The position numbers were made by a program, and so were the translations under genes. A stretch of DNA of 64,000 bases from assembly GCF_001884105.1 (NCBI RefSeq), contig NZ_MACI01000014.1, positions 16,125 to 80,124 on the forward strand. The letters are read 5' to 3'. Shown here piece after piece: positions 35,519-46,090 of the stretch (its first letter is position 1; each line of letters starts with the position of its first letter). This DNA is from Bacillus luti. GTDB lineage: Bacteria; Bacillota; Bacilli; Bacillales; Bacillaceae_G. Below the pieces are notes generated by a model. The model searched no databases. It saw only the letters and a list, made by a program, of their open reading frames with translations, and was not told where the DNA came from.

Positions 35519-36031
35519 GTGCGACGGACAACGCGCTATCCTGTTTCAGGAGAGAATTCATTATGGAATGTGTATAAAACAGTTTCTTTTTGGAAGGTAA
35601 TGAAGAATTTTATTATTATCCAAATTGCACGTTACACGCCATTTTTATCTGTGAAGAATTGGTTGTATCGTACGTTTTTACGTATGAAGGTAGGAGAGAA
35701 AACATCATTTGCACTTATGGTAATGCCAGATATTATGTTTCCAGAAAAGATAGCTGTGGGAGAAAATTCGATTATTGGCTATAACACAACGCTTTTAGCA
35801 CATGAATATTTAATTCGTGAATATCGTCTTGGAGAAATCGTCATTGGAGATGAAGTGATGATTGGAGCAAATACAACGATATTACCAGGTGTGAAAATTG
35901 GAGATGGCGCGATTGTCTCAGCGGGCACACTTGTTCATAGAGATGTACCGAGCGGTGCTTTCGTAGGCGGCAATCCAATGCGTATTATTTATACGAAAGA
36001 GCAAATGGCGGCTAGAGAAGTCTCATACTAA
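35519..36031 (+). CDS. Left-handed beta-helix acyltransferase (YvoF-like)
   Basis: A 170-residue hexapeptide-repeat acetyltransferase. The C-terminal half holds repeated turns (IAVGENSIIGYNT, EIVIGDEVMIGANT, VKIGDGAIVSAGT) and ends GGNPMRII, typical of the LbetaH-MAT group. The substrate is unknown. B. subtilis has yvoF in the same place after ppaX. GTG 35519 follows GGAGGAG by nine bases. Confidence 0.88.
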   Translation: MRRTTRYPVSGENSLWNVYKTVSFWKVMKNFIIIQIARYTPFLSVKNWLYRTFLRMKVGEKTSFALMVMPDIMFPEKIAVGENSIIGYNTTLLAHEYLIREYRLGEIVIGDEVMIGANTTILPGVKIGDGAIVSAGTLVHRDVPSGAFVGGNPMRIIYTKEQMAAREVSY

Positions 36032-36170
36032 AAATGTAACATTTCTCCTCTTTTTTTATGAATAAAAAGGAAATAATTGAGTATAATATACTGTTTTGTT
36101 TTTTACGGAATCGTTTATACTTATAGATAGAAGAATGTGTGAGCGAAGAAAACAAAAAACTGGAGGATAT

Positions 36171-37682
36171 ATGGGGAAAAATCAAAGGATATATAAGGAG
36201 AACGGACAAGTTATCTCTTTTAATCAATTAGCGGACTTCTTTTATAAAAAAGGGATGAGAGCTTACAAAGGGCAGAAATTGCAAGATGCAATTAAATACT
36301 TTCGAAGAGCGGCACAAAGTGAGAAGGAGCCGTTTATTTTATGCCAATTAGCAATAACATTGTCTGAGGCTGGGGAATATCAAGAGTCAAATCAAACCTT
36401 CTTAAAGCTAATAAAATCTAATCCAGAAATTGAACAGTGCTATTATTTTATTGCAAATAATTATGCATATATGGGGCTATTTCAACAGGCGAAGAAGTAT
36501 GCGGAGCGCTATTTAGATGTTGCAGAAGAGAAGGAATTTGTAGAAGATACATTAGAATTGCTTGAAATTATGGAAGAAGAAGCGATGGGTGCGGAAGAGA
36601 TTGAAGATGAAGATGATTTAATTGTTATGCAGGAAGAAGCGAATCGTTATATTCGTAACGGACAATTAGAAGAAGCAATTGCTACGTTAGAAATTGTTAC
36701 GAAAGATTATCCGGAATTTTGGTCAGGTCATAATAATTTAGCCATCGCACATTTCCAATCTGGTAATGTAGATAAGGCGCTGAAGTTAACAGAAATGATT
36801 TTAGAGAAAAATCCTGGTAATATACATGCTCTTTGTAATACGCTTATTTTTCTATATTCAATTGGAGAGCATAAACAAGTAGAAGCATTAGCGGGGCAAC
36901 TCGTTTCAGTATATCCAATTTCATTTGAACATCGTTTGAAACTCGGAACGACACTTGCAACAATTGGTCATTTCGAACCTGCATATAAATGGTTCAAAGT
37001 ATTAAAGCGTCAAGGATACGAAGGAGACGTTAGTTTTTATTATTGGTTTGCATATTCTGCTTATATGGTGAAAGATCAGCAAGTGGCTGAAAAAATGTGG
37101 CAACATGTTGTAGAATTGCATCCTGATAAAAAAGGAAAAGAACCGTGGAATGCACTGAATTTAGCAGATGAAGGGCAAAATGTATTATTTGAAGAATTAC
37201 GAAAATCATTTCAGCAAAGTGCGACGCTAGAGGAGCAAATGCTAGCTTTATATTTAATGAATGAATTGTCAACGCCAGAGAAGGTTGGATTCTTCTTTGA
37301 TGTAACGCAAGCGAAGAACGGTGTTCCAATTGTATCGCAACTTGCAAAATACTTCTTTTTACTGAATAGCCATAAGAGTATTCCAGCTGATTTACAGCAA
37401 TTTGAACAGTGCGTGCGAATTGCGGATGCGTTATACAATTATACGAAAAAAGATGATGAATTAATCGAAGAGTGTTTACAATTTTGGTTTTGTACATTCA
37501 TACGTTTATATACATCTGGAGCGGTTTTTACAAACGTGTACGGATGGTCAGCGGCGGTTGAATACATTGTGCGCGGTGAACAAGGAAATAAGATGACACA
37601 GTCGGAGCTTGGAGATGTATATAATGTTTCTGTAGCGACTGTTCGAAAGTATGTGCAGGCTGTGAAGCGTACGCACACATAA
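36171..37682 (+). CDS. Tetratricopeptide-repeat protein (YvcD-like)
   Basis: A 503-residue soluble protein. TPR-like helix pairs fill residues 20-330 (ADFFYKKGMRAYKGQKLQDA, PEFWSGHNNLAIAHFQSGNV and others), with an acidic patch EEIEDEDD near 140. The last 35 residues look like a helix-turn-helix (KMTQSELGDVYNVSVATVRKY), suggesting DNA binding. Role unknown; B. subtilis yvcD sits at the same place before trxB. ATG 36171 has GGAGG; the frame before it is discarded. Confidence 0.85.
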   Translation: MGKNQRIYKENGQVISFNQLADFFYKKGMRAYKGQKLQDAIKYFRRAAQSEKEPFILCQLAITLSEAGEYQESNQTFLKLIKSNPEIEQCYYFIANNYAYMGLFQQAKKYAERYLDVAEEKEFVEDTLELLEIMEEEAMGAEEIEDEDDLIVMQEEANRYIRNGQLEEAIATLEIVTKDYPEFWSGHNNLAIAHFQSGNVDKALKLTEMILEKNPGNIHALCNTLIFLYSIGEHKQVEALAGQLVSVYPISFEHRLKLGTTLATIGHFEPAYKWFKVLKRQGYEGDVSFYYWFAYSAYMVKDQQVAEKMWQHVVELHPDKKGKEPWNALNLADEGQNVLFEELRKSFQQSATLEEQMLALYLMNELSTPEKVGFFFDVTQAKNGVPIVSQLAKYFFLLNSHKSIPADLQQFEQCVRIADALYNYTKKDDELIEECLQFWFCTFIRLYTSGAVFTNVYGWSAAVEYIVRGEQGNKMTQSELGDVYNVSVATVRKYVQAVKRTHT

Positions 37683-37746
37683 GATAAGCAAATCATTGGG
37701 AAAAAAATGATGCTAACAGTATAATGAGGGTAACTTAATTGTGTAG

Positions 37747-38724
<978 letters not shown>

Positions 38725-38742
38725 GGGATACTATACCTTTTG

Positions 38743-38778
38743 AGAAGAAAGCTACCGATAGGGGCTTTCTTCTTTTTT
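38743..38778 (+). terminator. Terminator of trxB
   Basis: A 10-bp stem (38743-38752 with 38764-38773) and a T run. Confidence 0.88.
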
Positions 38779-38885
38779 GTGAAAATGTCGAAGTTTTGTC
38801 AAAAATAAGTAGGATTATAAGCTTTCTTATTGATATACTGGACTTTACGGAAAAATCACTATAAGAAATGAGGAATTTATTCAGT

Positions 38886-39692
38886 ATGGAATGGCGTAAT
38901 ATATATCGTGGATTTTGTATGGGCGTTAGTGATTTAATTCCTGGTGTGAGCGGCGGTACAATCGCTGTTGTGTTAGGGATTTATGAACAATTGCTTGCGG
39001 CAATTAGTGGGTTCTTTAGTCGTGAATGGAAAAAGCATTTAGCATTTTTAATTCCCCTTGCTGCTGGTGTGGCGGCAGCGTTTTTAACGCTAAGTCATGT
39101 TATTAAATATTTACTTGCAAATCATTATGAACCGACTCAATTTTTCTTCCTCGGTTTAATAATTAGTATATTACCGATGTTAATGAGAGAAGCTGATGCA
39201 AAGGCGTCGTTTAAAGGTAAGCATATTGTTTTATTAATAGTTGCAGCAATTCTTGTTGCGATCACAGCTTTCTTTAAGCCGGATAAGGCAGCGGATCCAA
39301 TTACAACGTTAACAATTTTAAATGCAATTGGTTTGTTTTTCGCAGGATGGATGGCTAGTATGGCTATGCTTCTTCCTGGAATTAGCGGATCGTTTATTTT
39401 ATTAATCATTGGTGTGTATCCAACAGCAATTAACGCTTTAACTACACTCAATTTACCATTAATCGTGGTTATTGGTGCAGGTGTTATGGTCGGATTTGTT
39501 GTAAGTAGTAAAGGAATTAGTTTTTTACTGGATCGTTATAAAAGTATGACATTTGCGGCAATTATTGGACTTGTTATCGGTTCGATTGTAATTGTGTTCC
39601 CTGGTATTCCAACTGGTGGATTTTCAATTGTAAGTTCAATTATTACCTTTATTCTAGGGTTTGCGATTGTTACTTATTTCGGTAAGAAATAA
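38886..39692 (+). CDS. DUF368 membrane protein, PopT-type undecaprenyl-phosphate translocase candidate
   Basis: A 268-residue membrane protein with about eight helices. Two inverted family motifs, DLIPGVSGGT (near residue 18) and MLLPGISGSF (near residue 162), mark DUF368. DUF368 proteins (PopT) and the DedA protein UptA have been reported as recyclers of undecaprenyl phosphate across the membrane, needed for cell-wall and teichoic-acid synthesis. Transfer of that role here is inference. ATG 38886 has a GAGGA site; ATG 38868 is the alternative. Confidence 0.85.
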   Translation: MEWRNIYRGFCMGVSDLIPGVSGGTIAVVLGIYEQLLAAISGFFSREWKKHLAFLIPLAAGVAAAFLTLSHVIKYLLANHYEPTQFFFLGLIISILPMLMREADAKASFKGKHIVLLIVAAILVAITAFFKPDKAADPITTLTILNAIGLFFAGWMASMAMLLPGISGSFILLIIGVYPTAINALTTLNLPLIVVIGAGVMVGFVVSSKGISFLLDRYKSMTFAAIIGLVIGSIVIVFPGIPTGGFSIVSSIITFILGFAIVTYFGKK

Positions 39693-39697
39693 GGGTT

Positions 39698-39738
39698 TTA
39701 GTCCCCTTAGCGATAAAAATCGTTAAGGGGACTTTTTA
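39698..39738 (+). terminator. Terminator of the DUF368 gene
   Basis: A 15-bp stem (39700-39714 with 39719-39733) and T5. The 39739-39921 gap shows nothing further except a TATAAT-like box near 39861. Confidence 0.93.
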
Positions 39739-39921
39739 TGCCGTTTATTGACAGTTCAAGCATTTACATTGCTTGTTCTAGAAAGCTTTTCTACAATTGT
39801 TGAGTAGCATATGCTTAACAAAAGAGGACTGGCTCCTTCGTTGTAGCAAACTGTTTTTGATAGTATAATGAAATGAGTATGCAGTGAGAAATTTCGCTGC
39901 AAGTAGCTGAGGTGAAGAAAC

Positions 39922-40380
39922 ATGCAAAGAGTGACAAACTGTGTGTTAATTAGAGATAATGAAGTACTCTTACTCCAAAAGCCTCGTCGAAATTGGTGGG
40001 TTGCACCAGGCGGGAAAATGGAGCGTGGTGAGACAGTAAGAGATTCCGTTGTTCGCGAGTATCGTGAAGAAACAGGTATTTATTTAAAGAACCCAGCGTT
40101 AAAGGGGGTCTTCACCTTTGTCATTCAAGAAGGTGATAAGGTAGTTTCTGAATGGATGATGTTCTCCTTTTTAGCGACAGATTTTGCAGGAGAAAACAAA
40201 CTAGAGAGCGAAGAAGGCATCATTGGTTGGCATACATTTGATAAAATTGATGATTTAGCAATGGCGCCAGGAGATTATCACATTATTGATTATTTAATTA
40301 AAGGGAATGGCATAATCTACGGTACATTTGTATATACCCCAGATTTTGAGTTGCTTTCATATCGATTAGATCCGAGTTAA
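39922..40380 (+). CDS. Nudix hydrolase (YvcI-like)
   Basis: A 152-residue Nudix pyrophosphohydrolase. The Nudix box is [24 protein letters not shown] (about residues 30-52), matching GX5EX7REUXEEXGU. Substrate unknown; nucleotide or diphosphate cleanup is typical. It heads the conserved cluster Nudix-rapZ-glmR-whiA-crh, with rapZ 20 bases downstream. Confidence 0.92.
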   Translation: MQRVTNCVLIRDNEVLLLQKPRRNWWVAPGGKMERGETVRDSVVREYREETGIYLKNPALKGVFTFVIQEGDKVVSEWMMFSFLATDFAGENKLESEEGIIGWHTFDKIDDLAMAPGDYHIIDYLIKGNGIIYGTFVYTPDFELLSYRLDPS

Positions 40381-40400
40381 ACCGTCAAGGAGAGGATACG

Positions 40401-41282
40401 ATGACAGAGAATAATGATATAAAAATGGTAATTATTACAGGAATGTCTGGAGCTGGAAAAACAGTAGCTTTACAAAGTTTTGAAGATTTAGGATATTTTT
40501 GTGTAGATAATTTACCACCGATGTTATTGCCAAAGTTTATTGAGCTTATGGCGGATTCAAAAGGGAAAATGAATAAAGTAGCACTTGGCGTTGATTTACG
40601 TGGCCGAGAGTTTTTCGAACATTTATGGGGAGCGCTTGATGATTTATCAGAACGTACATGGATCATTCCTCATATTTTATTTTTAGATGCGAAAGATAGC
40701 ACGCTTGTAACTCGTTATAAAGAAACGAGACGTTCGCATCCACTTGCGCCAACTGGCTTGCCGTTAAAGGGAATCGAGGCAGAGCGTAGCTTATTAATTG
40801 ATATGAAGGCACGAGCGAATATTGTGCTTGATACATCAGAGTTAAAACCGAAAGAATTACGTGAAAAAATTGTTCATCTGTTTTCAACTGAAACTGAGCA
40901 AGCATTTCGTGTAAATGTTATGTCATTTGGATTTAAGTACGGTATTCCAATTGATGCCGATTTAGTATTTGATGTTCGTTTTTTACCAAATCCATATTAC
41001 ATTCCACATATGAAGCCATTAACAGGGCTAGATGAAGAAGTTTCATCGTATGTACTGAAATTTAATGAGACGCATAAGTTTTTAGAGAAACTAACGGATC
41101 TCATTACTTTCATGCTTCCTCATTATAAAAGAGAAGGCAAGAGCCAACTTGTAATTGCAATTGGATGTACAGGTGGACAACATCGTTCTGTTACGCTTAC
41201 AGAATACCTTGGGAAACATTTGAAACCAGAGTATAGTGTTCATGTATCTCATCGTGATGTGGAGAAAAGAAAGGGCCATTAA
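40401..41282 (+). CDS. rapZ: RapZ/YvcJ P-loop nucleotide-binding protein
   Basis: A 293-residue P-loop protein. Walker A is GMSGAGKTV near the start. The C-terminal domain has [12 protein letters not shown] and [10 protein letters not shown], the RapZ signature. In E. coli RapZ senses glucosamine-6-phosphate and guides small-RNA decay; in B. subtilis YvcJ hydrolyses GTP and affects competence. It is three bases from glmR, so tightly co-transcribed. Confidence 0.95.
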   Translation: MTENNDIKMVIITGMSGAGKTVALQSFEDLGYFCVDNLPPMLLPKFIELMADSKGKMNKVALGVDLRGREFFEHLWGALDDLSERTWIIPHILFLDAKDSTLVTRYKETRRSHPLAPTGLPLKGIEAERSLLIDMKARANIVLDTSELKPKELREKIVHLFSTETEQAFRVNVMSFGFKYGIPIDADLVFDVRFLPNPYYIPHMKPLTGLDEEVSSYVLKFNETHKFLEKLTDLITFMLPHYKREGKSQLVIAIGCTGGQHRSVTLTEYLGKHLKPEYSVHVSHRDVEKRKGH

Positions 41283-41285
41283 GGG

Positions 41286-42239
41286 ATGAAAAAAGAGAGA
41301 AAACCTAAAATTGTCATCATGGGAGGAGGGACTGGACTCTCTGTCTTATTAAGAGGATTAAAGCAATATCCTGTTGATATTACAGCAGTTGTTACAATCG
41401 CTGATGATGGTGGCAGTTCAGGTAGATTACGTGATGAGCTAGAAATTCCGCCCCCAGGTGATATTCGTAACGTACTTGTTGCGTTGTCGGATGTAGAGCC
41501 GCTGGTGGAAGCTTTATTTCAGCATCGTTTCACAATGGGAGACGGACTGAAAGGTCATGCGTTAGGAAATTTACTATTAGCAGGTATGACCTCGATTACA
41601 GGAGACTTTTACCACGCGATTACGGAAACGAGTAAAGTATTAAATGTCAGAGGACGTGTATTACCGGCGGCGAATCAAAGTGCGGTACTTCATGCGGAAC
41701 TAGAGGATGGAGAAATTGTAACGGGTGAATCCAAGATTCCTTATTACGGAAAGAAGATTAACCGTGTCTTTTTAACTCCAGAAGATGTAGAGCCGTTACA
41801 TGAAACATTAGCTGAGATTAAACGAGCTGATTTACTTGTTTTCGGTCCTGGAAGTTTGTATACGAGTATATTGCCAAATTTAGTTGTTAACAAAATTGGG
41901 GACGCTGTTCTTGCTGCAAAAGCGAAGAAGGTATATGTATGTAATGTTATGACGCAAGCGGGTGAAACGATGGGATATACAGCGTTTGACCATGTGCAGG
42001 CGTTGCATGATCATTTAGGGCAACCATTTATCGATACTGCAATTGTAAATAACCGTGATATTCCTTGTGAATTACGTAAGTTATATGAGGAAGAAATGTC
42101 GGGACCAGTTGTAGTGGATGAAGAGCGTTTTGCTGAAAATAATATTAATGTAATTCAAGATCAATTAGCGAAGTATGATGATCATGTTGTAAGGCATGAT
42201 ACATTAAAATTAGCTTCTATTTTATATTCACTGTTGTAG
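41286..42239 (+). CDS. glmR: Gluconeogenesis/cell-wall factor GlmR (YvcK)
   Basis: A 317-residue CofD-like Rossmann protein. MGGGTGLSVLLRGLK, VTIADDGGSSGRLRDE and LVFGPGSLYTSILPN are hallmark blocks. GlmR binds UDP-GlcNAc and stimulates GlmS to direct carbon into peptidoglycan precursors; it is needed on gluconeogenic carbon. It lies between rapZ and whiA as in most Firmicutes. Confidence 0.95.
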   Translation: MKKERKPKIVIMGGGTGLSVLLRGLKQYPVDITAVVTIADDGGSSGRLRDELEIPPPGDIRNVLVALSDVEPLVEALFQHRFTMGDGLKGHALGNLLLAGMTSITGDFYHAITETSKVLNVRGRVLPAANQSAVLHAELEDGEIVTGESKIPYYGKKINRVFLTPEDVEPLHETLAEIKRADLLVFGPGSLYTSILPNLVVNKIGDAVLAAKAKKVYVCNVMTQAGETMGYTAFDHVQALHDHLGQPFIDTAIVNNRDIPCELRKLYEEEMSGPVVVDEERFAENNINVIQDQLAKYDDHVVRHDTLKLASILYSLL

Positions 42240-42329
42240 ATGCGCGTTATCTCTTTATGAGATAGCGCTCCTTCATTCATATAGGACAAGATTTTTGTTC
42301 CAAAATAATCGTATAAGGAGGTGTTGACT

Positions 42330-43280
42330 GTGTCATTTGCATCAGAAACAAAGAAAGAGTTGACGAATCTTGAGATGAAGGAATGCTGTGAGAAAGCAGA
42401 ATTATCAGCGTTGCTTCGAATGAACGGATCACTTTCTTTTTCAAACCGTCGTCTATCTATCGATATTCAAACGGAAAATGCAGCAATTGCAAGAAGGATT
42501 TATACGCTTTTGAAAAAGGGATATGACGTAACGGTAGAATTACTTGTTCGTAAAAAAATGCGATTGAAGAAAAATAATGTATATATTGTGCGGCTTGTTG
42601 AGAAGTCACGTGAAATATTAGCAGATCTTCATATCGTTCGCGACGACTTTTCATTTATTCGAAATATATCACAAGAGTTAATTGAGAAGAAATGTTGTAA
42701 ACGATCGTATTTACGCGGTGCATTTTTAGCAGGTGGTTCAGTAAATAACCCAGAAACATCATCTTATCATTTAGAGATCTTTTCGTTATATAAGGAACAT
42801 AATGATGCTATATGTGAACTGATGAACGGATTTGATTTAAATAGTAAGACGTTGGAAAGAAGAAAAGGGTATATTACGTATTTGAAAGAAGCGGAGAAAA
42901 TTACGGAATTTTTAAATATTATAGGTGCTCATAATGCACTTTTAAGATTTGAAGATATTCGAATTGTTCGCGATATGCGTAATTCAGTAAATCGTTTAGT
43001 GAACTGTGAAACAGCTAATTTAAATAAGACAATTGGTGCAGCGCTAAGACAGATTGAAAATATCCGCTATATTGATGAGACGGTTGGTCTTGATATTTTA
43101 CCGGATAAATTACGAGAAATTGCACAACTACGAAGAGATTATCAAGATGTAACATTGAAAGAGTTAGGTGAGATGGTATCCGGGGGGAAAATTAGTAAAT
43201 CGGGTATTAATCATCGTTTGCGTAAAATCGATGAGATTGCAGAGAAATTACGCGCGGGGGAACCAGTAGTAAAAAAATAA
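42330..43280 (+). CDS. whiA: Sporulation/division regulator WhiA
   Basis: A 316-residue protein: LAGLIDADG-derived N-terminal domain (residues about 1-210) and a C-terminal helix-turn-helix ([20 protein letters not shown]). In Bacillus it binds DNA and affects division and chromosome segregation. GTG 42330 follows AAGGAGGTG by six bases and gives the same length and start ([11 protein letters not shown]) as B. subtilis; GTG 42321 is within the ribosome site. [20 protein letters not shown] is intact. Confidence 0.96.
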   Translation: MSFASETKKELTNLEMKECCEKAELSALLRMNGSLSFSNRRLSIDIQTENAAIARRIYTLLKKGYDVTVELLVRKKMRLKKNNVYIVRLVEKSREILADLHIVRDDFSFIRNISQELIEKKCCKRSYLRGAFLAGGSVNNPETSSYHLEIFSLYKEHNDAICELMNGFDLNSKTLERRKGYITYLKEAEKITEFLNIIGAHNALLRFEDIRIVRDMRNSVNRLVNCETANLNKTIGAALRQIENIRYIDETVGLDILPDKLREIAQLRRDYQDVTLKELGEMVSGGKISKSGINHRLRKIDEIAEKLRAGEPVVKK

Positions 43281-43303
43281 GAGGTTAAAGGGGAAATGGA
43301 GCT

Positions 43304-43552
43304 GTGGTTCAAAAACAGGTTAAAGTTTCATTAAAAAACGGTTTACAAGCACGTCCGGCTGCGTTGTTTGTACAAGAGGCAAATCGTTTTCATGCAGATA
43401 TCTTCATAGAGAAAGATGGAAAGACAGTGAATGCAAAGAGCATAATGGGGATTATGAGCTTAGCGATTGGAACTGGTAGCATGATAACAATTACAACGGA
43501 AGGTTCAGATGCAGAAGAGGCTTTAGAAGCATTAGCTGCATATGTACAGTAA
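43304..43552 (+). CDS. crh: Catabolite-repression HPr-like protein Crh
   Basis: An 82-residue HPr paralogue. Gln15 (GLQARPAA) replaces the catalytic His15 of HPr, so it cannot take part in sugar phosphotransfer; Ser46 (NAKSIMG) is kept as the HprK target. Crh-Ser-P is a CcpA corepressor and also binds methylglyoxal synthase. HprK is encoded 9.4 kb upstream. The GTG start matches the family N-terminus. Confidence 0.96.
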   Translation: MVQKQVKVSLKNGLQARPAALFVQEANRFHADIFIEKDGKTVNAKSIMGIMSLAIGTGSMITITTEGSDAEEALEALAAYVQ

Positions 43553-43585
43553 AAAAGCTATCGCGCATATGCGATAGCTTTTTTG
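43551..43585 (+). terminator. Terminator of the whiA-crh operon
   Basis: A perfect 14-bp stem (43551-43564 with 43571-43584) with A and T tracts. Confidence 0.95.
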
Positions 43586-43643
43586 TTGCTGTTATTTGTG
43601 CGGATTGGTCGGGGTGGGGTAAGCGCGTGCAGAGGTTTGACCA

Positions 43644-43672
43644 TAAAAAAAGCGCCCAATTATAGGGCGCTT
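43644..43672 (-). terminator. Terminator of clpP
   Basis: On the minus strand GCGCCC paired with GGGCGC (43651-43657 with 43665-43671) followed by T7. Confidence 0.9.
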
Positions 43673-43803
43673 CCGCTTTTAGTTGTATCCAGCTCCAGCG
43701 GCTAGAATCTCCGGTTGTTTCGCCTTTACATTCGAGGCAAAAAGCGCCTCGGAATCAGGGGCTCCATCGCCCTGTGATTCTAAACGAGCCGCTTCCGCTT
43801 TAA
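43671..43803. repeat. Dispersed ~120-bp intergenic repeat, copy 1 (clpP 3' region)
   Basis: Shares long blocks with 63870-64000: ATCCAGCT-C/A-CAG-C/T-GGCTAGAAT, then GAGGCAAA-A/G-AGCGCCTC, then GCTCCATC and ATTCTAA in the same order and orientation. It lies between the clpP stop codon and the clpP terminator, so it is transcribed as clpP 3' RNA, and it can fold extensively. Confidence 0.85.
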
Positions 43804-43808
43804 ATCTA

Positions 43809-44390
43809 TTAACGATTTGTAAAGATCTTATCAATTAAACCGTATTCTAGAGCTTTTTCTGCTGTCATGAAGTTGTCACGGTCTGTGTCGCGTTGTAGTA
43901 CTTCAAGTGGTTGACCTGTGCGGTCGGCAAGAATTTGGTTTAGTTTTTCACGTAAGAATAGGATACGTTTTGCAGCGATTTCGATTTCAGTCGCTTGACC
44001 TTGTGCTCCACCAAGTGGTTGGTGAATCATTACTTCACTGTTTGGAAGTGCGAAACGTTTTCCTTTTTCACCTGCTGCTAGTAAGAATGCACCCATAGAT
44101 GCTGCCATACCGATACAGATTGTTGATACTTGCGGTTTAATAAACTGCATTGTATCGTAGATTGCCATACCTGCTGTGATAGAACCACCAGGGCTGTTGA
44201 TGTAGATATGAATATCTTTTTCAGGATCTTGAGATTCCAAGAATAAAAGCTGGGAAACGATTGAGTTAGCTACGTTGTCATCAATTGCACTACCAAGCAT
44301 AATGATGCGGTCTTTTAATAGTCGAGAGTAAATATCGTAAGCGCGTTCTCCACGATTTGTTTGTTCAATTACTGTAGGAATTAAATTCAT
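43809..44390 (-). CDS. clpP: ATP-dependent Clp protease proteolytic subunit
   Basis: The 193-residue ClpP peptidase forms a barrel of 14 subunits worked by ClpC, ClpX or ClpE. The catalytic triad is Ser98 (GMAASMGAF), His123 (MIHQPLGG) and Asp172 (DRDNF). Length and sequence fit the major ClpP. A CtsR box overlaps its -35. GGAGGAAATAACAG precedes the ATG. Confidence 0.97.
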   Translation of the reverse strand: MNLIPTVIEQTNRGERAYDIYSRLLKDRIIMLGSAIDDNVANSIVSQLLFLESQDPEKDIHIYINSPGGSITAGMAIYDTMQFIKPQVSTICIGMAASMGAFLLAAGEKGKRFALPNSEVMIHQPLGGAQGQATEIEIAAKRILFLREKLNQILADRTGQPLEVLQRDTDRDNFMTAEKALEYGLIDKIFTNR

Positions 44391-44425
44391 CTGTTATTTC
44401 CTCCTTCTAAAGCTTTCTTAGTCTT

Positions 44426-44455
44426 ATAATACAATTATGGTCAATAAAGGTCAAA
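44426..44455 (-). promoter_or_regulatory. clpP promoter with CtsR operator
   Basis: Minus-strand TTGACC (44454-44449), 17 bases, TATTAT (44431-44426). The plus strand reads GGTCAAT-AAA-GGTCAAA (44439-44455), one mismatch from the CtsR tandem heptad, so the repressor would cover the -35. Confidence 0.85.
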
Positions 44456-44584
44456 CGAAACCACTTTAAATCAAAAAAATATGTAGTTGTACCATGAATT
44501 ATTCGCTATGTTTTTGAAATTCCCTGCTTATGTATCTTCAACATCATAACCGAATTGCATAAATTTAAACGTCATGAAAGCTGT

Positions 44585-44625
44585 AGAAAAAAAGAAAAGA
44601 ACGCCTTTTGATGGGAGCGTTCTTT
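44585..44625 (-). terminator. Terminator of the spoVA-2 operon
   Basis: A 7-bp stem (44598-44604 with 44617-44623) followed on the minus strand by a T-rich tract. Confidence 0.75.
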
Positions 44626-44631
44626 CATTAT

Positions 44632-45501
44632 CTATTCTTTTAAAAGGTAGGTAACTTTATTTAAAATCTTTTCGACTTGTTTCGCATTTTTACTATACAT
44701 TTCACTTGCTGTTTTTGACTTTGTTTCTAAAGAAAATAGTTCGAGATCAGCATGACATTTTTTTAAAGATGCTAATAATAAAGGCTTGTTTTGAGGAGAA
44801 GGCATTTGGAGTTTGTCATTGTAAATGTCGATAGTAAGTTGGCCATATGAGTCAACTTGAGCAAGAAAGACATTCTCAATGACAACACCGAGTTTTTCGA
44901 GTTCAGAATGTAACCAAGCGCGGTTATGTCCGCTTGCTGAAAGAGGTTCATCTAGTACATTTCCATCCATAATAACAGTTTGTGGCTCTTTTTCATTTGG
45001 TACTTTTAAGCTGATATCTTTTGCTGTAAGTGGTTGACGATCTTTTTTCAATAACACATTTAACTCACCGCTCGGTTCTAGTACGGCAAATTCTACATCA
45101 GCTATGTTGAATGCACTTTTTCCTCGAAGAAGCTCAAGTAATTCGTCGCTTGTATACTTTTCTTTCTTTAAGTTATCTTCGAGTATTTTTCCATCTTTTA
45201 TTAGTACGGTAGATTTCCCTTCAAAAAAATCTCGAGCTGTTTTGTTCTTTAAAGAGAGGATTCCTGTGAAAAAAGGTACCGCAGCGAAAATGAGTATTGC
45301 AAAGACGCCGTGGAAAAATTTTTGATCGAGCCCTGTAGATACTTGGGCAGCAATATCACCAATTGTCATTCCAGCTATGTATTCGAAAAAGGAGAGCTGG
45401 GAGATTTGTCTTTTCCCTAGCCATTTTGTAATAGCGAATAGCATGATTAGTATGAATACAGAGCGGAGAATGACGAGTGTCCATTCGGGTAGGTGAGACA
45501 T
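44632..45501 (-). CDS. DUF421 (YetF-type) membrane protein of the spoVA-2 operon
   Basis: A 289-residue protein with three N-terminal helices (about residues 10-85) and a cytosolic DUF421/YetF domain pair (about 90-250). The motif RSVFILIMLFAITKWLGKRQ opens the family. YetF-type proteins in spores have been linked to lipid or inner-membrane properties, but no activity is firmly known. ATG 45501 has GGAGG at a good distance; ATG 45507 is too close. It is the last gene of the operon. Confidence 0.9.
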   Translation of the reverse strand: MSHLPEWTLVILRSVFILIMLFAITKWLGKRQISQLSFFEYIAGMTIGDIAAQVSTGLDQKFFHGVFAILIFAAVPFFTGILSLKNKTARDFFEGKSTVLIKDGKILEDNLKKEKYTSDELLELLRGKSAFNIADVEFAVLEPSGELNVLLKKDRQPLTAKDISLKVPNEKEPQTVIMDGNVLDEPLSASGHNRAWLHSELEKLGVVIENVFLAQVDSYGQLTIDIYNDKLQMPSPQNKPLLLASLKKCHADLELFSLETKSKTASEMYSKNAKQVEKILNKVTYLLKE

Positions 45502-45521
45502 AGTCATTTCCTCCAGTTTAC

Positions 45522-45728
45522 TTAAAACCCTTTATATTGAGGTTCTTCACGTTCTAATAATGAAACTCTATCTTTTAAATCAGCGATAACAGTGTCCATT
45601 TCTAACATACATTCATGAAATACACGTTTTGATTCTTCATCCACTGAATTTAAAGAAAGGGAGCTTAAACTTGCTTGAGCCCCCCTTAAACTAGCAAGGC
45701 ATGTTTTTACACTAGCAATTACAGTCAT
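45522..45728 (-). CDS. DUF1657 protein (second copy)
   Basis: A 68-residue helical protein opening MTVIASVKTCLASLRGAQAS and ending EEPQYKGF. It is paralogous to the one at 48191-48397 (shared MTVI..K, GAQASL, EEPQY). DUF1657 genes bracket spoVA-2-type operons. The cytosolic location and role in the spore are unknown. Confidence 0.88.
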   Translation of the reverse strand: MTVIASVKTCLASLRGAQASLSSLSLNSVDEESKRVFHECMLEMDTVIADLKDRVSLLEREEPQYKGF

Positions 45729-45739
45729 ATAAACACCTC

Positions 45740-46090
45740 TTATCCTTTCGGTTTAAATAGTAATGCACCAATGAATCCGAAAATAATAGCTGCGGATACA
45801 CCGGCGCTCGTTACTTTAAACATGCCGGTAATAACGCCAACGATGCCATGTTTTGCAGCTTCTTCCATCGCGCCATGAACGAGAGCGTTACCAAAACTTG
45901 TAATAGGCACAGTTGCCCCAGCCCCAGCGAAATCAATTAATGGCTCATACAAATTGAATCCATCTAATATAGCTCCGGCAACAACGAGTGTGGCCATTGT
46001 ATGAGCGGGGGTTAGTTTGCCGACATCAAACATAAGTTGGCCGATTACACATATAAGTCCGCCAATGACGAAAGCCCAGAAAAAAATCAT
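45740..46090 (-). CDS. spoVAE: Stage V sporulation protein AE (SpoVAEb)
   Basis: A 116-residue protein with about four hydrophobic segments. [20 protein letters not shown] is the SpoVAC/SpoVAEb signature. With SpoVAC it forms the inner-membrane channel for dipicolinic acid movement in sporulation and germination. Its ATG overlaps the spoVAD stop by four bases. Confidence 0.94.
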   Translation of the reverse strand: MIFFWAFVIGGLICVIGQLMFDVGKLTPAHTMATLVVAGAILDGFNLYEPLIDFAGAGATVPITSFGNALVHGAMEEAAKHGIVGVITGMFKVTSAGVSAAIIFGFIGALLFKPKG

